Assembly (NCBI GenBank): GCA_020853885.1
Contig: JADYXZ010000018.1
Location: forward strand, 1 to 64,000
Source of the DNA: Bradyrhizobiaceae bacterium
Lineage (GTDB): Bacteria; Pseudomonadota; Alphaproteobacteria; Rhizobiales; Xanthobacteraceae
Length of the DNA stretch: 64,000 nucleotides
Direction: 5' to 3'
In this document: positions 18,891-27,577 of the stretch, piece after piece
Layout: each line of letters opens with the position of its first letter
Position numbering within the stretch: position 1 is the stretch's first letter
Translations under genes and position numbers: made by a program
Notes under the pieces: generated by a model
The model's input: the letters and a program-made list of their open reading frames with translations, nothing else
What the model was told of the DNA's origin: nothing
The model's database searches: none

Positions 18891-18923
18891 GAAATCCCTT
18901 TACGCGAACAGGGTCGAGATCAA

Positions 18924-18937
18924 TTGACTGAAATCAA
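18924..18937 (-). promoter_or_regulatory. FNR/FixK-type box upstream of hemN
   Basis: The 14-base sequence TTGACTGAAATCAA fits the anaerobox consensus TTGAT-N4-ATCAA with one mismatch. It ends 34 bases before the hemN start codon. In alphaproteobacteria FixK or FnrN binds such sites and activates hemN under oxygen limitation. No separate -35/-10 pair was assigned, so activation versus repression is inferred from the family. Confidence 0.75.
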
Positions 18938-19126
18938 ATTTGTTTTCAAGCCGGGTCGAAGGGAAAATACTTGTATTTCATAAGGTTGCCTGAGCAGTGC
19001 CGCGGGTGGTCGCATTTGCAGGGGTCTGACCAAAGTTTCAGCGCAGCGGTTGAATCGTCCTGATCCGGAACCAATTGATTCTTCAAGGCGGCGCCCGGCG
19101 GGCGGCCGCAGGCAATGGAGGTCGAT

Positions 19127-19375
19127 ATGGCATACCGCGTCTATTCCGGGCCGGCCGGTGCCGACACGCCGTCGCGGATCGAACGGGTCGGCGGGCTCTA
19201 CAAGGAGTTCGAGCGTCTCGACGATGCGCTTTCGTTCGCGCGCCATCTGCACGACAAGAACCGCATCGCGCTCCTGATCGAAGGCGACGACGGCACGCGC
19301 ATGGATCGCCGCGAGATCGCCGCCACGCTGCGGCATCCGGAGCAGGACATCTTCGAGAGCCGGCGCCCCGGTTGA
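19127..19375 (+). CDS. Hypothetical protein of 82 residues
   Basis: Start chosen at ATG 19127 because GGAGG lies at 19117-19121. The product is soluble and charged: AYRVYSGPAGADTPSRIERVGGLYKEF, then FARHLHDKNRIALLIEGDDGTRMDRREI. I do not recognise the family; similar short proteins occur in Bradyrhizobium-type genomes. It lies between hemN (divergent) and a convergent DUF2905 gene. Confidence 0.65.
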   Translation: MAYRVYSGPAGADTPSRIERVGGLYKEFERLDDALSFARHLHDKNRIALLIEGDDGTRMDRREIAATLRHPEQDIFESRRPG

Positions 19376-19381
19376 TCGCGT

Positions 19382-19588
19382 TCAGCGCGCCAGCAACCAC
19401 AGCAGCGCGCTGAGCACGACGCTGATGAGAAGGCCGCTCATGAGCGGCAGGTAGAGCGTGAAGTTTTCGCGCTCGATGACGATATCGCCGGGCAACCGGC
19501 CCAATCCCGTCCTGGCGAGGAACGGCCAGAGCAATCCGGCGGCTACGATCGCAAGGCCCAGCACGATCAGGAACCGCGAAACGTCCAT
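19382..19588 (-). CDS. DUF2905 membrane protein
   Basis: 68 residues with two hydrophobic helices: FLIVLGLAIVAAGLLWPFLA (5-24) and LPLMSGLLISVVLSALLWLLA (47-67), separated by the family signature GLGRLPGDIVIERENF. The PGD-I-IE-x-NF motif is diagnostic of DUF2905. It is an inner-membrane protein of unknown role, widespread in bacteria. GGAGAAGG precedes ATG 19588. Convergent with the 82-residue hypothetical gene, 6 bases apart. Confidence 0.88.
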   Translation of the reverse strand: MDVSRFLIVLGLAIVAAGLLWPFLARTGLGRLPGDIVIERENFTLYLPLMSGLLISVVLSALLWLLAR

Positions 19589-19659
19589 CGTCCTTCTCCG
19601 CCAAAGATTTGTAAGCGGAGCGCCGAACGTTCAAGAGAGGAAAAAGGTGCGTACCGCTT

Positions 19660-19854
19660 TCAAAGCTTTGTCGAGGAAAGCTGCGTCCATTCCTTCTGCA
19701 GGCGCGTCTTGGCGGCGGTCCACGTTTCGGAGACCACGCTCCAGTTGACCATGTTGCGCTGTTGCAGCGCCGGGTCCGAAGAATGGTCGTCGTGCAAGTA
19801 GGCGCCTGCAAACAGCAGGAACGCGCCGAAGATCATTCCAAGCAGAAATCGCAT
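19660..19854 (-). CDS. 64-residue membrane-anchored protein, copy 1
   Basis: ATG 19854 follows GGAGG with seven bases between. Residues 1-20 (MRFLLGMIFGAFLLFAGAYL) form one membrane helix or uncleaved signal, followed by HDDHSS and a helical tail with VNW at 36-38 and several Trp/Lys residues. It is a paralog of the gene just upstream (19936-20130): same length, same MR-x-L-x-G start, AY-x-HD after the helix, and VNW. Function unknown; probably bitopic with the tail in the periplasm. Confidence 0.65.
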   Translation of the reverse strand: MRFLLGMIFGAFLLFAGAYLHDDHSSDPALQQRNMVNWSVVSETWTAAKTRLQKEWTQLSSTKL

Positions 19855-19935
19855 GGCGAAGCCTCCGACCGAGGGTGCTCGCATAAACGCCGTTGCGAGC
19901 CGGGAGTTCCACGGCAGGCGAACTGCCCGGAACCG

Positions 19936-20130
19936 CTACCTTCCGATCAAGCGTTCGAATTGGTTGCGAAGCGCGTCGGCGGCTTTTCCCGCGACCTCGG
20001 CGGCGACGTCCCAGTTCACGATCGGGCGGACCGGTTCGGCGGACGACGGGGATATGTAGGTCGTGTCGTGATAATAGGCCGCGCCGACCGTCAGTGCGGC
20101 GCCGAGCACAATTCCGAACAGCAATCGCAT
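19936..20130 (-). CDS. 64-residue membrane-anchored protein, copy 2
   Basis: ATG 20130 follows GGAGG with seven bases between, identical in layout to the neighbouring copy. The helix is MRLLFGIVLGAALTVGAAYY, then HDTTYISPSS, VNW at 38-40 and a helical tail ending RNQFERLIGR. The two genes are in tandem, 81 bases apart, and are likely co-transcribed. Divergence between copies is large, so the duplication is old. No known family. Confidence 0.62.
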   Translation of the reverse strand: MRLLFGIVLGAALTVGAAYYHDTTYISPSSAEPVRPIVNWDVAAEVAGKAADALRNQFERLIGR

Positions 20131-20376
20131 GCGAAGACCTCCATGGCGCAAGCGGAGCGGGAAAATAGGGGACACAATGCGGCGGGAGTCGGATGAATTA
20201 TCGCCAGTTCCCCGTCCGGCGGCAAACGGATTTTCTCTATCGAATCAAAGTGATCGGGCTGCAGCCGACGCGGTGGCACGGCCGCGCCCGCAACCCGCCC
20301 GTTGCGTGACAGGGCAGGGGGCGCATGCTACAGCCGCGCCCACTTCGTTGATCCGGTGCACAATCGGCGCGTGGCA

Positions 20377-22269
20377 ATGGCGAAAGTCGATGGGGTCGGC
20401 GAGGCCCGCCCCCATTCCAATTTCTGGCTCCTGACTCTCGGCAGTCTCGGCGTCGTCTACGGCGACATCGGCACGAGCCCGCTTTACGCGTTGCGGGAAG
20501 CGGCAGTGGCGGGGCTGGGCGAGGGTGACGCGATCACGGAAGGCGTCATCCTCGGCGTGCTTTCGCTGATCTTCTGGTCACTGATCATCATCGTCACCAT
20601 CAAGTACGTGACGATCCTGCTTCGCGCGGACAATAACGGCGAGGGAGGCACGCTTTCGCTCACCGCGCTCGCGTTTCGCGCTTTGGGGCGGCGCGCGGGA
20701 TTCGTCCTCGCGATCGGCATCATCGGTGCCGCGATGTTCTATGGCTCCGTGCTGATCACGCCGGCCTTGTCGGTCCTGTCGGCTGTCGAGGGTCTGAAGA
20801 TCGTCACGCCGGCGTTCGATCCATTTGTCCTGCCGCTCACCGTTATCATTCTGGTTTCGCTGTTCACCGTCCAGTCGCGGGGGACGGCGCGGGTCTCGGT
20901 CCTGTTCGGCCCGATCACGACGGTCTGGTTCGTCATTCTGGCAATCGCCGGGATCGTACACATCGTCGCCAATCCGGATGTGCTGTCCGCGCTGAATCCC
21001 GTCTATGGCATATCGTTCCTGATCGATCACGGGATGGTCGGCTTGTTGACGCTCGGCGCTGTCTTTCTGGCCGTTACCGGTTCCGAAGCGCTTTACAACG
21101 ATCTCGGTCACTTCGGACGCAAGCCGATCCAGGCGGCCTGGATGTTCCTGGTGTTGCCGGCCCTGGCGCTCAATTACTTCGGACAGGGCGCGCTCGTTCT
21201 CGATGATCCATCGACGATCCAGAATCCATTCTTTCTGATGTTTCCCGAGTGGGCCCTGTTGCCGATGGTGGGGCTCGCGACGGTGGCGACCGTCATTGCC
21301 AGTCAGGCCGTGATCACCGGCGCGTACTCGATCACCCGGCAGGCGATCCAGCTTGGGCTGCTGCCCCGGCTGGAGATTCGGCATACCTCGGCGGAGTTGC
21401 TCGGCCAGATTTACATGCCTCGGGTGAACTGGCTCCTGCTGGCGGGGGTCCTCCTGCTGGTGATGCTGTTTCGAACGTCAAGCGCGCTCGCTTCGGCATA
21501 TGTCCTTGCCGTCGCCGCGACCGAGTGGATGACGGGGCTGCTTGGCTTCGTCGTCTTCTGGAAACTCTGGAGGTGGCGTCTTTCGCTTGCGGCATCGTTG
21601 ATGGTGCCCTTGATCGCGATCGACATGGTGTTTGTCTTCGCGACATCGCTGGAGATATTGGAAGGCGCCTGGCTGCCCGTCGTAATCGGGGCAGTGATCG
21701 TGCTGGTGATGTCGACGTGGCGCCGCGGCACGCGACTGCTCGCCTACAAGACGCGCCGAATCGAGGTGCCCTTCGAGCCGCTGGTGAAGAGCCTCGAAAA
21801 AAAGCCGCCACACATTGTTCCCGGAACCGCCATCTTCCTTACCAGCGACCCGGAATTCGCGCCAACGGCACTGCTGCATAATCTCAAGCACAATAAAATC
21901 TTGCATGAGCATAACGTGATCTTGACGGTCGTCACGGCCGATACGCCGCGCGTGCCGCAGGAAGATCGTGTGCAGATCTACGGAATTTCACCCCATTTTT
22001 ACCGAGTGGTGCTGACCTTCGGCTATATGGAAACGCCGAACGTACCGAAGGCGCTGGGGATCGCCCGGCAGTTGGGCTGGCAGTTCGACATCATGTCCAC
22101 CTCATTCTTCCTCTCGCGCCGCGCGCTCAAGCCGGCGCCGCAATCGGGGATGCCGCGGTGGCAGAACCGGCTGTTCATCAAGCTCGCCCGCGCCGCGGAT
22201 GACGCGACGACGTATTTCCATATTCCGACGGAGCGGGTGGTCGAAATCGGAACACAGGTGGCAGTCTAG
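20377..22269 (+). CDS. kup: Potassium uptake protein Kup
   Basis: About 630 residues from ATG 20377. Twelve hydrophobic segments in the first 450 residues, then a cytosolic tail of about 170. Family signatures are clear: [20 protein letters not shown] in the first helix, the [17 protein letters not shown] loop, [18 protein letters not shown], and [10 protein letters not shown]. Kup imports K+ with protons. No clear ribosome site; a GTG at 20371 is the alternative. Divergent from the 64-residue pair; the next gene is 54 bases downstream. Confidence 0.94.
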   Translation: MAKVDGVGEARPHSNFWLLTLGSLGVVYGDIGTSPLYALREAAVAGLGEGDAITEGVILGVLSLIFWSLIIIVTIKYVTILLRADNNGEGGTLSLTALAFRALGRRAGFVLAIGIIGAAMFYGSVLITPALSVLSAVEGLKIVTPAFDPFVLPLTVIILVSLFTVQSRGTARVSVLFGPITTVWFVILAIAGIVHIVANPDVLSALNPVYGISFLIDHGMVGLLTLGAVFLAVTGSEALYNDLGHFGRKPIQAAWMFLVLPALALNYFGQGALVLDDPSTIQNPFFLMFPEWALLPMVGLATVATVIASQAVITGAYSITRQAIQLGLLPRLEIRHTSAELLGQIYMPRVNWLLLAGVLLLVMLFRTSSALASAYVLAVAATEWMTGLLGFVVFWKLWRWRLSLAASLMVPLIAIDMVFVFATSLEILEGAWLPVVIGAVIVLVMSTWRRGTRLLAYKTRRIEVPFEPLVKSLEKKPPHIVPGTAIFLTSDPEFAPTALLHNLKHNKILHEHNVILTVVTADTPRVPQEDRVQIYGISPHFYRVVLTFGYMETPNVPKALGIARQLGWQFDIMSTSFFLSRRALKPAPQSGMPRWQNRLFIKLARAADDATTYFHIPTERVVEIGTQVAV

Positions 22270-22323
22270 CCGGGGCAGGCGGGGCGCGAGGCAGTATTCG
22301 ACGGTGTCCCAGGTTGGGTTAAG

Positions 22324-23556
22324 ATGAATTTGATGGATGAACTGCTGGAGAGCCTTCAGCAAATCGACCCGCTGTGGTCGGTGGTGCTGGTCGCGATCGC
22401 GCTGGCGATCCTCGTGATCGCGCGCGTGTGGGGCGCGTCATTGCTGAAGGCGGTTGCCGTGTTCGTGGCGGTGTTCGCCGTCGGCGGTGTCGCCGCCGCC
22501 GGCTATTACGGCTATCTGCATCTGGAGGACAGCCGCCGCATCGAAGAGCGCCGCGTGCTCGAGGAGCGGGCGGCGGCGCTGTTCAGCCGGGCCGTCGAGC
22601 CGGAATCCGTGTTCGCCTGCATCGACGGCTCGCCGGTGCCGGCCATGCAGGAAGGCTGCGAGCGCATCCTGTTTGCCGAGCCGCAACGGGTGGCTGCGGC
22701 CGTTGCCATCGTCACGCAGCGGCTTGCCTTCCTTGACGAGGCGCTCGCCTTCGCGGAACGCGATCCGAGCTATCTCGAACGTATCGAGCCGATCCGGAAA
22801 TCGGCCGAGTCTGATCCCTATGGCTTCGTCGCCTTCGTCCTGTCGGTCGAGCATCAATGCACGGCGGATTCCTGCAAGCGGTTTTCCATGCTGCGCGATG
22901 CGACGACCGTGAAGGAGAACATGCGAGTGCGCCGGCTTGAGGCGTACATGGCGAAATATTCCGCGGGCTGGCGCGGCGCCGCGGCCGACGAGGCGGGAGG
23001 CGCTGCGGCAGCGCCGAAGCCGACGACGGCTCCGCTGGTGTCAATCAGCGAGCCGGCACCTGCGCCCGAGCCTGCCGCGGCGCCCGCTGCAGCGGCGGGC
23101 GCCTCCGTCTCGGTCGAGCCGTCGCCGGCAAGCGAGCCGGCGGAAAAGCCGGCCGAGGCCGCGCCGGCTGCGCCGCAGATGCCGATCGCCGCACAGTTGC
23201 CGCTGATCGCGCCGCCGAGCGAGACGACGGGTTTTGGAGATTCTCCGCGGCCCGCCGCGGCCGCACCGGCCGCTGCCGCCGCCAAACAGCCTGCCGAGGG
23301 TGCCCCGGCCGCCAAGCGGCCTCCGCAGCAGCCGGCGCAACCGCAGGCCCAGCCGCGGGCCGCCTCGCAGGCGAAGGCAAAGGCGGCCGATCCCGTGAGC
23401 CGGCGAACGAACGAGCCGGTCGCCGGCCTGCCGCGCGTCGTGCCGAGCGAGTACATCCGGGACAAGGAGGAAAAAGAGGAGACGGAGACGAGCACGCAGG
23501 CCGAAGGCCGTCCCGGCGCGCCCACCCCGATCATCCCGCAGCAGAATTTCCGCTGA
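22324..23556 (+). CDS. Membrane protein with Ala/Pro-rich tail, unknown family
   Basis: 410 residues. Two hydrophobic segments lie at about 17-33 and 39-62, followed by an acidic, helical domain (64-215) with Cys98, Cys109, Cys177 and Cys182, likely two disulfides if periplasmic. From 216 on the protein is a low-complexity Ala/Pro/Glu linker with repeats of the PAP-APEPAAAP kind, ending in REEK-like charged residues and PTPIIPQQNFR. The tail may span periplasm or peptidoglycan. I recognise the overall type from Bradyrhizobium-like genomes but no function. It is followed by mccA after 54 bases. Confidence 0.68.
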   Translation: MNLMDELLESLQQIDPLWSVVLVAIALAILVIARVWGASLLKAVAVFVAVFAVGGVAAAGYYGYLHLEDSRRIEERRVLEERAAALFSRAVEPESVFACIDGSPVPAMQEGCERILFAEPQRVAAAVAIVTQRLAFLDEALAFAERDPSYLERIEPIRKSAESDPYGFVAFVLSVEHQCTADSCKRFSMLRDATTVKENMRVRRLEAYMAKYSAGWRGAAADEAGGAAAAPKPTTAPLVSISEPAPAPEPAAAPAAAAGASVSVEPSPASEPAEKPAEAAPAAPQMPIAAQLPLIAPPSETTGFGDSPRPAAAAPAAAAAKQPAEGAPAAKRPPQQPAQPQAQPRAASQAKAKAADPVSRRTNEPVAGLPRVVPSEYIRDKEEKEETETSTQAEGRPGAPTPIIPQQNFR

Positions 23557-23610
23557 TCTTCCCTCGCGTGACCCACTGGCGGCGCGCCGCCCGCCCGCTA
23601 GGATCGCGTC

Positions 23611-25590
23611 ATGAGTCCCGCCACGAGTTTTCCCTTCAATTCCGTCCTGATCGCGAACCGCGGGGAGATCGCCGTCCGCGTGATCCGGACGGCACGCGCA
23701 CTGGGGCTGCGGACGATCGCCGTCTATTCCGACGCGGATCGGGATGCGCCGCATGTGCGGCTGGCCGACGAGGCGCATCACGTGGGCGCGTCGCCGGCGC
23801 GCGAAAGCTATCTCGACATCGACCGCATTCTGGCCGTGGCGACGAAGGCGAAGGCGGGCGCGATCCATCCGGGCTACGGCTTCCTGTCGGAGCGGGCGGA
23901 TTTCGCGGATGCCTGCGCCGCTGCCGGTATCGTCTTCGTCGGCCCGCCGGCCGGCGCGATCCGCGCCATGGGCGACAAGTCGGCGGCGAAGCTCCTGATG
24001 GACAAGGCGCGCGTGCCGGTGCTGCGCGGCTATCACGGCGCGCAGCAGGAGCCGAAGTTCCTGCGCCAGAAAGCCTACGAGGTCGGCTATCCCGTGCTGA
24101 TCAAGGCGGCGGCGGGCGGCGGCGGCAAGGGCATGCGCCGCGTCGAGAAGGCGATCGACTTCGACGACGCGCTGGCCGCGGCCCGGCGCGAGGCGGAAGC
24201 GGCGTTCGGCGACGGCCGGGTGCTGATCGAGAAGTGGATCGAGCGGCCGCGCCACATCGAGGTGCAGGTTTTCGCCGACAGCCACGGAAATGTCGTACAC
24301 CTGTTCGAGCGCGATTGCTCGGCACAGCGGCGGCACCAGAAGGTGCTGGAAGAGTCTCCCGCGCCGGGCATGACGAACGAAGTGCGCGCGGCGATGACGA
24401 AGGCGGCGGTCGAGGCCACGCGGGCGGTCGGCTATGTGGGTGCGGGGACCGTCGAGTTCATCGCGAGCGGCGAGGGGCCGCTGAAGCCCGACGGCTTCTG
24501 GTTTCTGGAAATGAATACGCGGCTGCAGGTCGAGCACCCCGTCACCGAGGCGGTGACGGGGCTCGATCTCGTGGCGTGGCAGTTCCGCGTGGCGGCGGGA
24601 GAGAAACTGCCGCTCGCGCAGGAGAAGATATCGCTCTCCGGGCACGCCTTCGAAGCGCGGCTCTATGCGGAGGACCCGGCGCGCGGGTTCCTGCCCTCGA
24701 CGGGACGGCTGCACGTGCTGCGCTTTCCGCAGGATTCCGGCGTCCGCGTCGACTCCGGCGTCGAGGAAGGGCAGGAGGTCTCGCCCTATTATGATCCGAT
24801 GATCGCGAAGGTCATCGTGCATGGGCCGACGCGGGAGGCGGCGCTCGATCGCCTTGGCCGGGCGCTGGCGGGTACTGCGGTGGCGGGACCGCGAACCAAT
24901 CTCGCGTTCCTTCGCGCGCTGATCGCGGCGCCGGATGTCCGCCACGGCAGGATCGACACCGGCCTGATCGAGCGAGAGCTCGGCACGCTCGCCGCGGTGA
25001 CCGCGCCGGATTATGCGGCGGCCGCGCGGGCGGTGGAGGAGCTTCTGCGCCGCGAGCAGGCGCGCATCGGCGAACGCGCGGCGCGGCGTTCGAACGAGGG
25101 GCGCTCGCCGTGGGACGCGACCGATTCATTCAGTTTCACGGGCGGCCGAACGCTTCCGATCCATGTGCAGGTCGACGGCGCGTCGGCGAAGGCAAACGTA
25201 GTCTTCGACGCCAGCGGGCCGCGCGCCACGGTCGAGGGGCAGGCGGCCGTCGATTGCCAATTGATTCCCGCAGCAGGCGGCCTGATTGCCGTGCGTGACG
25301 CAGGTGCCACGCTCGTGCAGCTTGCAGGGGCAGCGCCGGTCGACGTCGAGCATCTCGACAGCGACGGCGTCATTGTCGCGCCGATGCACGGCAAGGTGCT
25401 CGCGCTGGAAGTCGCCAAAGGCGATCGCGTCACCAAGGGCCAGCGGCTTGTGGTGCTTGAAGCCATGAAGATGGAGCATGTATTGCATGCGCCGGCGGAC
25501 GGCGTGGTGACGGAGATCGCGCAGGAACCCGGCGCGCAAGTGGCCGAAGGCACGCGGCTGATCGTGGTGGAGGCGGACGCGGCCAACTGA
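23611..25590 (+). CDS. mccA: Acyl-CoA carboxylase biotin-containing alpha subunit
   Basis: 659 residues. Domains: biotin carboxylase N-terminal (FNSVLIANRGEIAVRVIRTAR), ATP-grasp with AAAGGGGKGMRRV and FLEMNTRLQVEHPVTE, the C-terminal carboxylase domain with SGHAFEARLYAEDP, and a biotinyl domain with EAMKMEH where Lys at about 620 receives biotin. The length and lack of an N-terminal acetyl-CoA-type AccC-only layout show a fused BC-BCCP subunit as in methylcrotonoyl- or propionyl-CoA carboxylase. It most likely pairs with the beta subunit at 9455-11062 in leucine catabolism; the distance between them is notable. Confidence 0.9.
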   Translation: MSPATSFPFNSVLIANRGEIAVRVIRTARALGLRTIAVYSDADRDAPHVRLADEAHHVGASPARESYLDIDRILAVATKAKAGAIHPGYGFLSERADFADACAAAGIVFVGPPAGAIRAMGDKSAAKLLMDKARVPVLRGYHGAQQEPKFLRQKAYEVGYPVLIKAAAGGGGKGMRRVEKAIDFDDALAAARREAEAAFGDGRVLIEKWIERPRHIEVQVFADSHGNVVHLFERDCSAQRRHQKVLEESPAPGMTNEVRAAMTKAAVEATRAVGYVGAGTVEFIASGEGPLKPDGFWFLEMNTRLQVEHPVTEAVTGLDLVAWQFRVAAGEKLPLAQEKISLSGHAFEARLYAEDPARGFLPSTGRLHVLRFPQDSGVRVDSGVEEGQEVSPYYDPMIAKVIVHGPTREAALDRLGRALAGTAVAGPRTNLAFLRALIAAPDVRHGRIDTGLIERELGTLAAVTAPDYAAAARAVEELLRREQARIGERAARRSNEGRSPWDATDSFSFTGGRTLPIHVQVDGASAKANVVFDASGPRATVEGQAAVDCQLIPAAGGLIAVRDAGATLVQLAGAAPVDVEHLDSDGVIVAPMHGKVLALEVAKGDRVTKGQRLVVLEAMKMEHVLHAPADGVVTEIAQEPGAQVAEGTRLIVVEADAAN

Positions 25591-25650
25591 CCCTGTGGAC
25601 TTGCCGCTGGCCGGGGTGCAATGCGGCGGGCGAGGGTCTAGAAAAGCGGC

Positions 25651-26088
25651 ATGGCGCTCCATCTCATCAAGCTTTGTGTCGGGGCGGACTCCATTCAGGA
25701 CCTGAAGGAATGGATCGCCGAGCGGCTTGCGGAAAAGAAGCGCAAGCGGCAGCCGCTCGAACACGTGCATACGACGCGGATGGTTCCGAAGCGGGGCGAA
25801 GAACTGCTCGCTGGCGGCTCGCTCTACTGGGTGATCCGCGGCGAGATTTCCTGCCGGCAGCGGTTGCTCGACATCCGCGAGACGACCGGCAAGGACGGCG
25901 TGCGGCGCTGCCAGCTCGTGCTTGAGCCGAAGGTGGTGCCGGTGGTTCCGCGGCCGCGCGGTCCGTTCCAGGGATGGCGGTATCTGCCGGGGGATGAGGT
26001 GCCGGCAGACCTGGGCCGCAGCGGCAAGGGACTGGCGAAGTTGCCCGAGAACATGCGGCGCGAACTGCGGGAACTGGGGCTGCTCTAG
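25651..26088 (+). CDS. DUF1489 family protein
   Basis: 145 residues. MALHLIKLCVGADSIQDLKEW is the family start, and HTTRMVPKRGEELLAGGSLYWVIRG plus the end LPENMRRELRELGLL are DUF1489 signatures. Alphaproteobacterial, soluble, no known reaction. The TAG stop codon (26086-26088) lies inside the CTAG end of the palindromic repeat that follows, so the repeat provides the stop. It follows mccA and may be co-transcribed. Confidence 0.88.
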   Translation: MALHLIKLCVGADSIQDLKEWIAERLAEKKRKRQPLEHVHTTRMVPKRGEELLAGGSLYWVIRGEISCRQRLLDIRETTGKDGVRRCQLVLEPKVVPVVPRPRGPFQGWRYLPGDEVPADLGRSGKGLAKLPENMRRELRELGLL

Positions 26089-26159
26089 TGTCCCGAATCC
26101 GAAGTTCGCTTGACGTTGCGGCGGGCTCGGGAGCGAACTTCGGATTCGAAGGACACTAG
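26085..26159. repeat. Palindromic repeat with CTAGTGTCC ends
   Basis: 75-base inverted repeat starting CTAGTGTCC and ending GGACACTAG. Inner arms are GAATCCGAAGTTCGCT and its complement around a GC-rich loop. It begins within the last codon region of the DUF1489 gene and is followed 13 bases later by a second element with the same CTAGTGTC ends but a different body. Confidence 0.85.
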
Positions 26160-26172
26160 CAACTCTTTGATT

Positions 26173-26249
26173 CTAGTGTCGTTTGGTTCAGAAATTCGCT
26201 TGAAAGACTCGCTGCAAGAATGAAGCGAATTTCTGAACCACGACACTAG
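26173..26249. repeat. Second palindromic repeat with CTAGTGTCG ends
   Basis: 77-base inverted repeat, CTAGTGTCG to CGACACTAG, with inner arms GGTTCAGAAATTCGCTT and AAGCGAATTTCTGAACC around AGACTCGCTGCAAG-type loop sequence. The ends match those of the preceding element while the interior differs, indicating one family with exchangeable cores. It precedes a small membrane-protein gene. Confidence 0.85.
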
Positions 26250-26302
26250 TTCCGAAACCAATCGAACGGCCAAACGTTTCTTCCATGTACCGGGAGAAAC
26301 GG

Positions 26303-26545
26303 ATGCCTGCGGTGAAACGCCAGCCCAACTGGGAAGAACAAGCCGGCCCGTCGGTGCCCCGCGAGCGCGCAAGCGCCGACTATGAGAACCCGCGGGAGAA
26401 CGTCGCGGACTTGCCGGAGCCGGTGGAACTGTCGGCGAGGAAGGCGCGAGCAGGGATCAGCCTTCCCGAGATGCTCCTCGTGCTCATTTTCGGGATTGTT
26501 CTGACCATCATCGGCTATCTCGTCGGGCTCGAGCTGCTGTTCTGA
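26303..26545 (+). CDS. Small protein with C-terminal membrane helix
   Basis: 80 residues from ATG 26303, chosen because GGGAGA lies just upstream; the frame reaches back to 26285. The first 50 residues are charged and Pro-rich (VKRQPNWEEQAGPSVPRERAS), the last 26 a hydrophobic helix (PEMLLVLIFGIVLTIIGYLVG) ending in LELLF. A tail-anchored protein with a cytosolic N-terminus is the likely form. No known family. It converges on panC, 5 bases away. Confidence 0.6.
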   Translation: MPAVKRQPNWEEQAGPSVPRERASADYENPRENVADLPEPVELSARKARAGISLPEMLLVLIFGIVLTIIGYLVGLELLF

Positions 26546-26550
26546 CCCGC

Positions 26551-27393
26551 TCAGACCGCCAGGTTATCGATCAGCCGGGTCGCTCCGATGCGCGCCGCAA
26601 CGAGCAGCCGGATGGGCCCGTCCTTTCCGGAGGTAACCGGTTCAAGCGTCGTTGCATGGCGCGCCTCCAGATAGTCGAGCTTGAAGCCCGCCGATTTGAT
26701 GGTGGCGCGGCCGCGGTCGAGCGTCGGGCCAATCGGAGCACCCTTGCGGATCGATGCGGCCACCTCGGCCAGGACGCGATGCAGCGTCGGCGCGGCGGCG
26801 CGTTCGGCCGGGGAAAGATAGACATTGCGGGAAGAGAGGGCGAGGCCATCCTTTTCCCTGACGATCGGGGCGCCGACGATCTTCACCGGCAAATCGAGAT
26901 CGGCGGCCATCCGTTTCACGACCTGCAGCTGCTGATAGTCCTTTTCGCCGAAGATCGCGATATCGGGCATGCATTCGATCAGGAGCTTCGCTACCACGGT
27001 CGCGACGCCGGCAAAGAAATGCGGCCGGAAGTCGGTTTCCAGGCCGAGTGCGGGGCCTTCGAGGGAGACCTTTGTCGCGAAATCCTGCGGATAGATGTCT
27101 TCGACGCCGGGCGCGAAGACGAGATCAACTTTCTCCGCCGACAGCTTGGCAAGATCCTCCTTCCAGGTGCGCGGGTAGCGGGAAAAATCTTCATGCGGCG
27201 CGAACTGGGCCGGATTCACGAAGATCGAGACGACCACGCGGTCGGCGCGGCGGCGCGCGAGACGGACGAGCGAGATGTGGCCGGCGTGCAACGCACCCAT
27301 GGTCGGGACGAGTGCGATGCGTTTGTTCTTGCGCCAGGGTGTGAGCGCGTTGCGCAGGGCCTTGACGGTGCGGACGACGCGGGGTGCAGGCAA
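26551..27393 (-). CDS. panC: Pantothenate synthetase
   Basis: 280 residues. Joins pantoate and beta-alanine with ATP in coenzyme A synthesis. Signatures: [15 protein letters not shown] (28-42, the HxGH nucleotide site), [35 protein letters not shown] (the KMSKS-like loop region is SSRNVYLSP at about 183-191). The start codon is TTG at 27393, supported by GGAGG at 27399-27403 with five bases between. It is divergent from mipZ, a pairing common in alphaproteobacteria. Biosynthetic, cytosolic. Confidence 0.94.
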   Translation of the reverse strand: MPAPRVVRTVKALRNALTPWRKNKRIALVPTMGALHAGHISLVRLARRRADRVVVSIFVNPAQFAPHEDFSRYPRTWKEDLAKLSAEKVDLVFAPGVEDIYPQDFATKVSLEGPALGLETDFRPHFFAGVATVVAKLLIECMPDIAIFGEKDYQQLQVVKRMAADLDLPVKIVGAPIVREKDGLALSSRNVYLSPAERAAAPTLHRVLAEVAASIRKGAPIGPTLDRGRATIKSAGFKLDYLEARHATTLEPVTSGKDGPIRLLVAARIGATRLIDNLAV

Positions 27394-27577
27394 ATTCGCC
27401 TCCGGATTTGAAACCGGCGCACACTACAGGAGGTCGCTCTTCAACCAAAGCCGGCAAAAAAATTTTTATGCCCATGCAAAAATTCGGATTGGTGAAAGCT
27501 TTGACTTGACCCGAAGGGGCGTTGCTCCTCACAATGAATCTGCGAGGCGAGTGACCCCTTTCCCGGTCGCGGGGGCA

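Noticed and set aside
23041-24945. A 634-residue open frame opposite mccA and the Ala/Pro-rich gene
   Set aside because: Composition (Arg/His repeats) is that of an antisense frame; mccA is unmistakable on the other strand.
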